A stretch of 23,488 nucleotides of DNA, from contig DJPN01000032.1 in NCBI GenBank assembly GCA_002438565.1, positions 51,615-75,102 on the forward strand, given 5' to 3'. Origin of the DNA: Alphaproteobacteria bacterium UBA6411. Its GTDB lineage: Bacteria > Pseudomonadota > Alphaproteobacteria > CAAGCB01 > CAG-977. Position numbers and translations under genes: made by a program. The stretch's first letter is position 1; the number at the start of each line of letters is the position of its first letter. The notes beneath the pieces are model-generated. The model was not told the origin of the DNA and made no database searches. It saw nothing but the letters and a program-made list of their open reading frames with translations. Positions 12,768 to 19,325 of the stretch are shown piece after piece.

Positions 12768-14312
12768 AGCGGGTTTTTGCCCCAAATAGCCGAACACGGG
12801 TTCAACAGGGGTTTCGATTTTTTCCTCCGCGGATGCTTCCGTTTTTTCCGCCTCTTCGGGTTCTTCGGGCGGGATGTACACCAAATCGGGCGAATTGCGG
12901 AAATCCTTGATGAACACTTCGGGGGCGTAGACGGGTTCCGTTTCAAACGCTTCTATCGCGGGGGAAAGCGTTACAAAGCCTTTCTTTTCGACGCCGAGAA
13001 CCTGCAGACCGCGTTCGGACAATCCGTTCGGCAGCAGGCGGAACAGTCCGTCTATGCCGTTAAAGCCAGACGGCGTGGTCAAATCCGAATACGAAAATCC
13101 ACCCGTTTCCGTCAGAACAGCCGCCAAAGCGACGGCGTCATACGCTTGCGAAGCGATACGGGGCGGTTTGTCGCCGAACGCGTCTTGATAACGGCGGGCA
13201 AAAGCGGCAAAGCCCGCGGACGGCAAATTCGTGAACCATCCTCCGATAAGGGACGGTTCGCGCGCGGGACGAGCCTCCGCCCATTGAGATGTTCCCAAAA
13301 CGCGGATTTCGGACGGCAAGTCGTAATAGGAAAACAATGCGCCCAAAGAACGCAGGCGGCTGCCTTCGTCGGAAACGAAAATTGCGTCGAATTCAAACGG
13401 ATCGCGGACAAGCTCGGTCGTTTTCAGCGCTTCAATGGCGTTTTCCAATTCCTCCGGCGTCATTTGAACGTCTTTCCATTCTTCGGTTTCCTTGTCTTTC
13501 ATTTTGACGGGATGTCCGGCGGCGACGGATTCGCGGCTTTTTTCCAGACGTTCGACCTCGTCATCGCGCTCTTTTTCCAAATCTTCCATCATGCGGGGCA
13601 TAATGGCGGCGACGGCGGTCTGCAAATTATCCAGTTTCGGATCGTAAAAGGCGGCTTTGGTGATTTTCGCGCCGCATGCGTCCGCCGCCGTTTTGACCGC
13701 CAGTGAAATGATGTCGCCCGTCGCGTTGTCCTGGCTGAGGATTGCAAAGCGTTTATATCCTTTGTCGCAGGCATAGCGCGTAATATGTTCCGCCTGCTGC
13801 GACGTCAAAGAACTGATGGTGTACACGCCGTCGCCCAAGTTTGACGGATGCGACGAAAATGTAATAACGCCGACGCGCGCGTCATGCGTGGACGGGCGAA
13901 CCGCTTTGACGGCGGACGAAAACACGGGACCGATAATCAGTTCCGCGCCCTGACTGATAGCCAGCTCCGCGGCTTCGCGGGCTTTTGCGGGTGTTCCCTC
14001 GGTATCGTAGAACTGCAAAATCAAACGCGGGTTGTTCACGTCGAACAAAGCCATCAAAGCGGCGTTTCTCAAAGCCGTTCCCAATTTAGCCGAATCTCCG
14101 CTGAGCGGCAGCAGCACGCCGACGCGGACGGGTTCCGGCGTTTTTTTGACGGGATCCGCCGGTTGCTGAACCGCATGTTCGCCTTTTTCCGCCAAATCGG
14201 CGTCCGCCGCGTTAAAAACACTTTTGTCCACGCCGCGCATTCTGATGCCGCCGCACGAAGCCAAAACGCCGATGATAAAAACAGTTACCGTCTGCCGAAT
14301 AAAAGTACGCAA
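12753..14312 (-). CDS. LpoA/LppC-like lipoprotein with periplasmic-binding fold (TTG start)
   Basis: Penicillin-binding-protein-activator family lipoprotein, 519 residues. The signal ends in the lipobox LASC, so C20 is lipidated. After a linker, VRVGVLLPLSGDSAKLG (about 62-78) opens a type I periplasmic-binding fold (leucine/amide-binding-like): GAELIIGPVFSSAV, GVITFSSHPSNLGDGVY, YKRFAILSQDNATGD, AYDAVALAAVL. A highly charged insertion at about 238-303 (many E/D/K/R) probably forms a coiled coil, and the C-terminal tail is acidic and Pro/Glu-rich. In E. coli LpoA activates PBP1A; this protein lacks the N-terminal TPR-like domain, so its partner is unknown. The TTG at 14312 is chosen for its AGGAG (14321-14325) eight bases upstream and the absence of an ATG before the signal. 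Divergent from rsmI, as I recall in related genomes. Confidence 0.85.
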   Translation of the reverse strand: MRTFIRQTVTVFIIGVLASCGGIRMRGVDKSVFNAADADLAEKGEHAVQQPADPVKKTPEPVRVGVLLPLSGDSAKLGTALRNAALMALFDVNNPRLILQFYDTEGTPAKAREAAELAISQGAELIIGPVFSSAVKAVRPSTHDARVGVITFSSHPSNLGDGVYTISSLTSQQAEHITRYACDKGYKRFAILSQDNATGDIISLAVKTAADACGAKITKAAFYDPKLDNLQTAVAAIMPRMMEDLEKERDDEVERLEKSRESVAAGHPVKMKDKETEEWKDVQMTPEELENAIEALKTTELVRDPFEFDAIFVSDEGSRLRSLGALFSYYDLPSEIRVLGTSQWAEARPAREPSLIGGWFTNLPSAGFAAFARRYQDAFGDKPPRIASQAYDAVALAAVLTETGGFSYSDLTTPSGFNGIDGLFRLLPNGLSERGLQVLGVEKKGFVTLSPAIEAFETEPVYAPEVFIKDFRNSPDLVYIPPEEPEEAEKTEASAEEKIETPVEPVFGYLGQKPASDVY

Positions 14313-14317
14313 AGAAA

Positions 14318-14346
14318 TTGCTCCTGCTTGAAGAATGTGATTAGAT
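14318..14346 (+). promoter_or_regulatory. Candidate promoter of rsmI-yraN
   Basis: TTGCTC (14318-14323), a 17-base spacer, and TTAGAT (14341-14346), about 30 bases before the rsmI ATG. Moderate match only; placement in the short divergent gap supports it. Confidence 0.3.
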
Positions 14347-14348
14347 GC

Positions 14349-14377
14349 ATCTTAACCGTTTTTGCAAAGGAGTGCAA
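14349..14377 (-). promoter_or_regulatory. Candidate promoter of the LpoA/LppC-like gene
   Basis: On the minus strand TTGCAC (14372-14377), a 17-base spacer, and TAAGAT (14349-14354). The leader to the TTG start would be about 30 bases. The -35 touches the rsmI start codon, so the two divergent promoters are back to back. Confidence 0.4.
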
Positions 14378-15214
14378 ATGTCTGAACAAACTTTTATCAA
14401 AGGATTGTATCTGGTTGCAACTCCGATCGGCAATTTGGGCGATATTTCCGCCCGCGCCGTCGAAGTTTTGAAAAAAGCAGACCTTGTCGCGTGTGAAGAC
14501 ACCCGCGTTACATCCAAGTTATTATCATATTTGGGAATATCGGCAAAGCTTGTCCCGTACCATGAACACAATGCGGAAAAAGTGCGTCCGCAGCTGATGG
14601 AACGGTTGAAAAACGGCGATATGATTGCGCAGGTGTCCGACGCGGGAACGCCGATTGTCAGCGATCCGGGCTATCGGCTGGTGCAGGACTGCATCGCGAA
14701 CGATATTTACTTTACCGCCATTCCGGGGGCAAGCGCGGTTTTGACGGCTTTGCAGCTGTCGGGTTTGCCGTCGCACCGCTGGCTGTTCGAGGGTTTTCTG
14801 CCCCCAAAAACGGCGGCGAAGGAAAAAGAGCTGAAAGAACTGTCCGCCGTTCCCGCGACATTGATTTTTTACGAATCCCCGAACCGTTTAATCGAAACGC
14901 TTGAAGCCATGAAAAAAGTGCTGGGCGACCGCTGCGCCGCCGTTGCCCGCGAATTAACAAAAAAATTTGAACAAACCGTGCGCGGAACGTTTTCGGAATT
15001 GCTGACGTATTATGAACGAAACGGCCAGCCCAAAGGCGAAATCGTAATTGTCGTCGCGCCGCCTTCGGAACAAAAAGCCGATGCCGCAGACATTGACGCT
15101 TTGTTGAAAAAAGCGTTGGAAACCATGCGGGTCAAAGACGCCGCCGCCGTTGTCGCCGAACAAACGGGCGTTTCCAAAAAAGAGCTGTACCGGCGGGCGT
15201 TGGAGCTGAAATGA
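14378..15214 (+). CDS. rsmI: 16S rRNA (cytidine-2'-O)-methyltransferase RsmI
   Basis: Adds the 2'-O-methyl group to C1402 (E. coli numbering) of 16S rRNA. Length is 278 residues. The tetrapyrrole-methylase fold is clear from LYLVATPIGNLGDISARAVE at the N-terminus, ACEDTRVTSKLL, VSDAGTPIVSDPGYRLV and IPGASAVLTALQLSGLP. The ATG at 14378 is chosen because AAAGGAG (14366-14372) stands five bases upstream; an ATG 11 codons earlier lacks such a site. The gene overlaps yraN by ATGA. Confidence 0.96.
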   Translation: MSEQTFIKGLYLVATPIGNLGDISARAVEVLKKADLVACEDTRVTSKLLSYLGISAKLVPYHEHNAEKVRPQLMERLKNGDMIAQVSDAGTPIVSDPGYRLVQDCIANDIYFTAIPGASAVLTALQLSGLPSHRWLFEGFLPPKTAAKEKELKELSAVPATLIFYESPNRLIETLEAMKKVLGDRCAAVARELTKKFEQTVRGTFSELLTYYERNGQPKGEIVIVVAPPSEQKADAADIDALLKKALETMRVKDAAAVVAEQTGVSKKELYRRALELK

Positions 15215-15588
15215 ACAGTGAAAAAGGCAGGCAGTCGCACAATCGGGGACACTTTGCGGAAACAAAAGCGGCTTTGTTTTTGCGGCTGAAAGGCTACGGA
15301 ATTGTCGAACGGAATTTCAAACCGCCGCGGGGAACGGGAGCGGGCGAAATTGATTTGATTGCCAAAAAAGGCAAAGTTTTGGTCTTTGTCGAAGTCAAGC
15401 TGCGTCAAACCGAAACCGCCGCGGCGGAATCGCTATCCCCCGCCGTGCGCGACCGCCGCGTCAAGGGGGCTGAATATTATCTGATGCTGCATCCGGAAAT
15501 GGCGGATTCCGACATCCGTTTCGACGTCGTGCTGATGACGCCGCACGGTCTGCCCAAACATATTCCAAACGCGTTTATGCAGGAATGA
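15211..15588 (+). CDS. YraN-family (UPF0102) nuclease-like protein
   Basis: 125 residues with the restriction-endonuclease-like core of the UPF0102 family: E17 in the first helix (HFAETKAALFLRLKGYGIVERNF), GEIDLIAKKGKVLVFVEVKLR with the D and E-x-K residues expected at the metal site, and RFDVVLM near the end. Family members are probably nucleases, possibly acting on Holliday junctions, but the role is not settled. The ATG overlaps the rsmI stop (ATGA), the usual neighbour. Its 3' end overlaps yggS, on the other strand, by 14 bases. Confidence 0.93.
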   Translation: MNSEKGRQSHNRGHFAETKAALFLRLKGYGIVERNFKPPRGTGAGEIDLIAKKGKVLVFVEVKLRQTETAAAESLSPAVRDRRVKGAEYYLMLHPEMADSDIRFDVVLMTPHGLPKHIPNAFMQE

Positions 15589-16246
15589 CTTGTTGCTTTG
15601 AATAATCCCGCTGTCCGAACAAAGCCGAACCGACGCGGACGTATGTTGCGCCCTGCTGAACGGCGATTGTGTAATCCGCGCTCATCCCCATGGACAGCTC
15701 GGGCAATCCCGCCTGTTTTGCCAGTTTTTTCAAAAAAGCGAAATGCGGGGCGGGTTCGTCGTCCACGGGCGGAATACACATTAAACCGATAATATTCAGT
15801 CCCAATTCACGGCATTTTTCCAACAATGAAAATGTTTCACGTGGAACAATTCCCGCTTTTTGGGGTTCTTCGCCTGTGTTGACTTGGATAAAGCAAGGGA
15901 TGTTTTTCCCCTGCTTTTTCATTTCTTTCGCAAGTTTTTCCGCCAGTTCGACGCGGTCGACCGTTTCAATGACGTCGAACAGCTCCACCGCCTCTTTGAC
16001 CTTGTTGGTTTGCAAAGGGCCGATAAGATGCAGTTTCAAATCGGGATATTTTTCTTTGAGCGGCGGGAATTTTTCCATAGCTTCCTGCACGCGGTTTTCG
16101 CCGAACACGCGCTGTCCCGCTTCAAGCATCGGCAGAATTTTGTCCGCGCCGTGCGTTTTGGAAACGGCAACCAAAGTAACGGATTTTCTGCCGCAATCGG
16201 CGGCCGTTTTCTCGATTTCGTTTCTGACTTCGGAAAGATTGTCCAT
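15575..16246 (-). CDS. yggS: Pyridoxal-phosphate homeostasis protein YggS
   Basis: PLP-binding TIM-barrel protein (COG0325) that buffers pyridoxal phosphate; no enzyme activity is established. Length is 223 residues from the ATG at 16246. K31 or nearby in LVAVSKTHG is the expected PLP lysine; FGENRVQEAMEK, LHLIGPLQTNK, FIQVNTGEEPQKAG, LMCIPP and LSMGMSADYTIAVQQGATYVRVGSALFG follow. A TTG three codons upstream is possible, but the ATG has better spacing to AAGG just after the porin stop. A near-perfect parS lies inside the gene and encodes VPRET. The gene follows the porin by 12 bases on the same strand. Confidence 0.95.
   Translation of the reverse strand: MDNLSEVRNEIEKTAADCGRKSVTLVAVSKTHGADKILPMLEAGQRVFGENRVQEAMEKFPPLKEKYPDLKLHLIGPLQTNKVKEAVELFDVIETVDRVELAEKLAKEMKKQGKNIPCFIQVNTGEEPQKAGIVPRETFSLLEKCRELGLNIIGLMCIPPVDDEPAPHFAFLKKLAKQAGLPELSMGMSADYTIAVQQGATYVRVGSALFGQRDYSKQQVIPA
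15833..15848. promoter_or_regulatory. parS: parS-like site inside yggS (one mismatch)
   Basis: TGTTTCACGTGGAACA, 15 of 16 positions identical to the two perfect sites and still fitting the broader parS form TGTTNCACGTGNAACA. It lies in coding sequence about 12.8 kb from the nearest perfect site. Confidence 0.8.
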
Positions 16247-16258
16247 TGCTTTCAAGCC

Positions 16259-17440
16259 TTAGAATCTGACGGTAACGCCCATGGTGAACAGCGGCGAATC
16301 GTTGGAATAGTCGCTGTCCGTGCGCGCGGAATTGAAGTTGATGTAGCCGCCTTCGCCGTAGACGGACAGTCCTTTGGCGATATGGTAGCGCACGGCAAGC
16401 AGTCCCAACGTAAAGACGTCTTTTTTGCCCTGTTCAAAAAAGCTGTTCGCGCGGGACTGGATGACGCTGGCGCTGGTTTCCAGCGGTCCGAAGTTGTAGC
16501 CGACGCCGAAATCCCACGAAATTCCCTTGGCCAGATTGCGCCCGCCGATATTGGAATGACGGCCGACATCGTCGGATGTGTTGACGACGTTGACCGATCC
16601 GCCGACAGTCAGATTCCCGCGCTGGACATTGATGCCGCCGCCGTATTGGTGGACGTTTTTTTCTTCGGCGGGGGTCGAGTTCTTGTAGCGCATTCCGTCA
16701 AACGTCGGTTTCGCGTACGCATAGTTTGCGCTGACGGACAGCGTGTATTTCCCAAACTCTTTGGTATACAGGGCGGCGACGTTCGCACCGTACTTCAGCC
16801 GTGTTTTTTCCGAAACATAAAAAGCATCGCCCGCCGACAATCCCGCATCGGACGGCATGATGGTCGCCCCCAGCTGCAATCCGCCCATTTCGGGGGAAAT
16901 GTAAGACACTTTCGCCGTGTCGTTGTCGATAACGGAATACGTCGCGGGATTCAGCGCAAAACCGTACGGCAACGCAATCAAGTTCGTCGCGTAAGTGTCT
17001 TGAATACCCAAAGTGCCGACATCGGGAGCTGTAACTGCCATCATATTGGAAACGTTTTTGCTGTTGCCGACGATAAAGCGTCCGGCTTTGCTGTCCCATC
17101 TGAAATAGCTGAGATCGACATTGACTTTGTCGCGGATGACGTCAAGGCTCATAAAGAAAGACAGTTTGTTGTCTTCGTCAAAATTGTATGTGCCGACGAA
17201 ATCGACTTCGCCGTCGGTTACCAGTGACGCTTTGTCGTAGCCCGACAATCTGACGATGCCGTCGGTCAGCGCTGTCGGCGAATTCAGACCGCCCTTGGTG
17301 TATACGGTGTTGTTTTGTTTTGCAAAGCCCGCGTACCATGTCAAAAAACCTTTGGTTTGAAACTCAAAAGATTCTTCGGCTGATGCGGCGTTTGCGCCTA
17401 AAACCGCGGCGGCCGCGACGACGGTCAAAATTTTTTTCAT
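16259..17440 (-). CDS. Outer-membrane porin-like beta-barrel protein, copy 1
   Basis: 393 residues. A cleavable signal peptide (MKKILTVVAAAAVLGANAASA) is followed by EESFEFQTKGFLTWYAGF, the first barrel strand of Gram-negative porins. Alternating aromatic/polar strands continue, and the protein ends GVTVRF, with the terminal Phe used for BAM-mediated assembly. The segment GRFIVGNSKNVSNMMAV is closely matched in the neighbouring porin, as is LSYLSPVMNG/VSYISPEMGG, so the two are paralogues. Substrate range cannot be inferred. A GGGGA tract precedes the ATG. It reads into yggS with a 12-base gap. Confidence 0.88.
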   Translation of the reverse strand: MKKILTVVAAAAVLGANAASAEESFEFQTKGFLTWYAGFAKQNNTVYTKGGLNSPTALTDGIVRLSGYDKASLVTDGEVDFVGTYNFDEDNKLSFFMSLDVIRDKVNVDLSYFRWDSKAGRFIVGNSKNVSNMMAVTAPDVGTLGIQDTYATNLIALPYGFALNPATYSVIDNDTAKVSYISPEMGGLQLGATIMPSDAGLSAGDAFYVSEKTRLKYGANVAALYTKEFGKYTLSVSANYAYAKPTFDGMRYKNSTPAEEKNVHQYGGGINVQRGNLTVGGSVNVVNTSDDVGRHSNIGGRNLAKGISWDFGVGYNFGPLETSASVIQSRANSFFEQGKKDVFTLGLLAVRYHIAKGLSVYGEGGYINFNSARTDSDYSNDSPLFTMGVTVRF

Positions 17441-17498
17441 AAACTGTTTTCCCCATTAAATAAAAAGTTGAAAACAGCCTATCCGAAAAGGTCGCAAT

Positions 17499-17518
17499 GT
17501 GTAAACAGAAATTTACAC
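17499..17518. promoter_or_regulatory. Inverted repeat between the two porin genes
   Basis: GTGTAAA (17499-17505) and TTTACAC (17512-17518) with a 6-base centre, in the 85 bases between the porins. It has no T-run close by, so it fits an operator better than a terminator. The TTTACA half could also serve as a -35 for the downstream porin (18 bases before TAGGCT), which would place the site over its promoter. Confidence 0.4.
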
Positions 17519-17525
17519 CAACAAT

Positions 17526-18707
17526 CTAAAACGTCAGTTTCACCCCAGCAGCGGCGGCAAAGCCTCGATTGCTTGACGCGCGGTCGGTGTTTGCCGATTG
17601 ATAGCGCAGATACGCCGTATCGACGAACCCGTCAACGCCGTCGGCAAAGGCGTAACGGGCGGACAGCTGGTATTGCTTGTAATCGTCTTTGCCGTCCGCC
17701 GTAAAGCTGTCGGCGCGCGACTGCATGAAGTTCGCGCTGACGGCGAAAGCGTCTTTTTCATATTTCACGCCCGCTTCCCACGACGCGCCGTGCGCGCCCA
17801 TGGTTTGCACCGCGGCTGCCGCTTGGGCGGCGAACTTATTGGAATTGACGAAGTGGTACGACCCGCCGAAGCTCCAATTTTCAACGGCGAACACAATGCC
17901 GCCGCCGTATTCGTTCAAATTTGATTCTTTTGAGGCAATATCATTGGCTTTCAAGTTCGGCTTATAGCTTGAAAACGAACCCGACACGTCCATTCTGATT
18001 TTGCCGAAACCGTGCGTGTAAAGCGCGGTGGCGTCCACGCCGCGTTTAAAGATTTTCAGCCCGTCTTTGGGAATAAGCAGGTTGTCCGCGTCTTTGCCCT
18101 TGACTTTGTTGCCGGGCATCAGACTGACGCCGAACGAAAAACCGTTCATCACGGGCGAAAGATAGGACAGCTTGGTCGAAATGTCGTCCAGCGTCGCATA
18201 AGTTGCTTTGTTGTAGGCAAACAGCGCAGGAACGGCAATCAAGCGCGTGAAATCCGTTTCTTGGAAACCCATGACGCTGGCGGTCGGCGATCGCACAGCC
18301 AGCATGTTGGACGCGTTTTTGACGTTGCCCGCAATAATTCTGCCGATTTTTGAATCAAAAGTCATATAGGTTTCGTCAATGACTTGATTTGACGTGTTGG
18401 AATCCGTTCCCGCTTCCAACTGCACGACAGCGCCGGCTTTTATGCCGTTTTCAAATGTGTGCGATCCCGTAAAGTAAATTTCCGCGTCGCCCATTAAATC
18501 ATAGACGTTGTAGTCCCCGATTGATTTCGTTTGCGCCGCCAAAGGCGGGAAAGTCAGATTCATCGGCACTTTCGTCGACTTTCTTTGATTGGCGTATGTG
18601 CCGTAAAACGTCATAAATCCGCCCAGTTCAAGCTCGATTGCGGGGGCGGCGAATGTCTGTTCCGTCAGCAACGGCAGCAGAGCGGCTGAAAGCAGCAGTT
18701 TTTTCAT
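17526..18707 (-). CDS. Outer-membrane porin-like beta-barrel protein, copy 2
   Basis: 393 residues from the ATG at 18707, the same length as its neighbour. The signal peptide MKKLLLSAALLPLLTEQTFA precedes APAIELELGGFMTFYGTYA, the first strand. GRIIAGNVKNASNMLAVRSP and LSYLSPVMNGFSFGVSLMPG align with the other copy. The last residues are GVKLTF, with the C-terminal Phe typical of barrels. The ATG is chosen for its AAGGA seven bases upstream and because it begins the signal peptide; 11 open upstream codons are not signal-like. The pair looks like a diverged tandem duplication with separate expression. Confidence 0.88.
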   Translation of the reverse strand: MKKLLLSAALLPLLTEQTFAAPAIELELGGFMTFYGTYANQRKSTKVPMNLTFPPLAAQTKSIGDYNVYDLMGDAEIYFTGSHTFENGIKAGAVVQLEAGTDSNTSNQVIDETYMTFDSKIGRIIAGNVKNASNMLAVRSPTASVMGFQETDFTRLIAVPALFAYNKATYATLDDISTKLSYLSPVMNGFSFGVSLMPGNKVKGKDADNLLIPKDGLKIFKRGVDATALYTHGFGKIRMDVSGSFSSYKPNLKANDIASKESNLNEYGGGIVFAVENWSFGGSYHFVNSNKFAAQAAAAVQTMGAHGASWEAGVKYEKDAFAVSANFMQSRADSFTADGKDDYKQYQLSARYAFADGVDGFVDTAYLRYQSANTDRASSNRGFAAAAGVKLTF

Positions 18708-18821
18708 AGCGGTATCCTTAAACAAAAAATCCTGTCCCAAAATCGCAAACTCCGCGACGAAAAGACAGCTGGCTTTTAGGCGGGAAAACTGCTATCACTT
18801 TCGATTAAAGGAGAATGAGCC

Positions 18822-19304
18822 ATGCTGAAAATTTTAATGATAACGACGGGGCTTTTGACGTTGGGCGCATGCGCGGGCGATATCAAATACGAATATCCCG
18901 AACGGGTCGACAAACGCTATGAACGTCCGACGGAATACAAACAGGAAGACCGCCTGTTCGGCGCGGATACGCTGAAGTTCACTTTGGGCGGCGACAAACA
19001 GCCGAAACAGCAAGCGGCAAAAGCGGCGCAACAGCCGGCGGCGAAATCGCTGTGGCAGGCGGCTTTGGTCGTTTTGTCCGACTATCCGCTGCAAACGGTT
19101 GACAAGGCGGACGGCTTGATTATGTCCGAATGGTTCCCGTCAAACGGACGGATGCTGAAAATCAACGCGGTGATAACGGATTCGGTCAAAATCACGGTGC
19201 TTGCGCGTCAAAAATCAAAAAATCCGTCGGATGAAGTTCAAAATTTCGACCAAAGACTTGCAGATAAAATCAAAAATGATATTCTGGCACACACACAACA
19301 CTAA
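18822..19304 (+). CDS. DUF3576-type lipoprotein
   Basis: 160 residues. The signal ends in the lipobox LGAC, so C17 is the lipidated residue. The first part is charged and rich in Arg/Lys/Glu (YEYPERVDKRYERP), then a Gln/Ala linker (about 60-80), then the conserved C-terminal domain LWQAALVVLSDYPLQTVDKADGLIMSEWF and KINAVITDSVKITVLARQ. Proteins of this family sit just before leuS in many alphaproteobacteria, as here; the function is unknown. An AAAGGAG site is eight bases before the ATG. The preceding 114 bases show no clear promoter to me. Confidence 0.85.
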   Translation: MLKILMITTGLLTLGACAGDIKYEYPERVDKRYERPTEYKQEDRLFGADTLKFTLGGDKQPKQQAAKAAQQPAAKSLWQAALVVLSDYPLQTVDKADGLIMSEWFPSNGRMLKINAVITDSVKITVLARQKSKNPSDEVQNFDQRLADKIKNDILAHTQH

Positions 19305-19325
19305 CTTTTTTGTGAAAGCCTTGTT

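Noticed and set aside
15860..17227. 455-codon plus-strand frame across yggS and the first porin
   Set aside because: It spans two clear minus-strand genes and their junction; no ribosome site or domain supports it.
18708..18821. Promoter pair between the second porin and the DUF3576-type gene
   Set aside because: Only weak hexamers (for example TATCAC near 18793 without a good -35) are visible, so I did not call a promoter there although one is expected.
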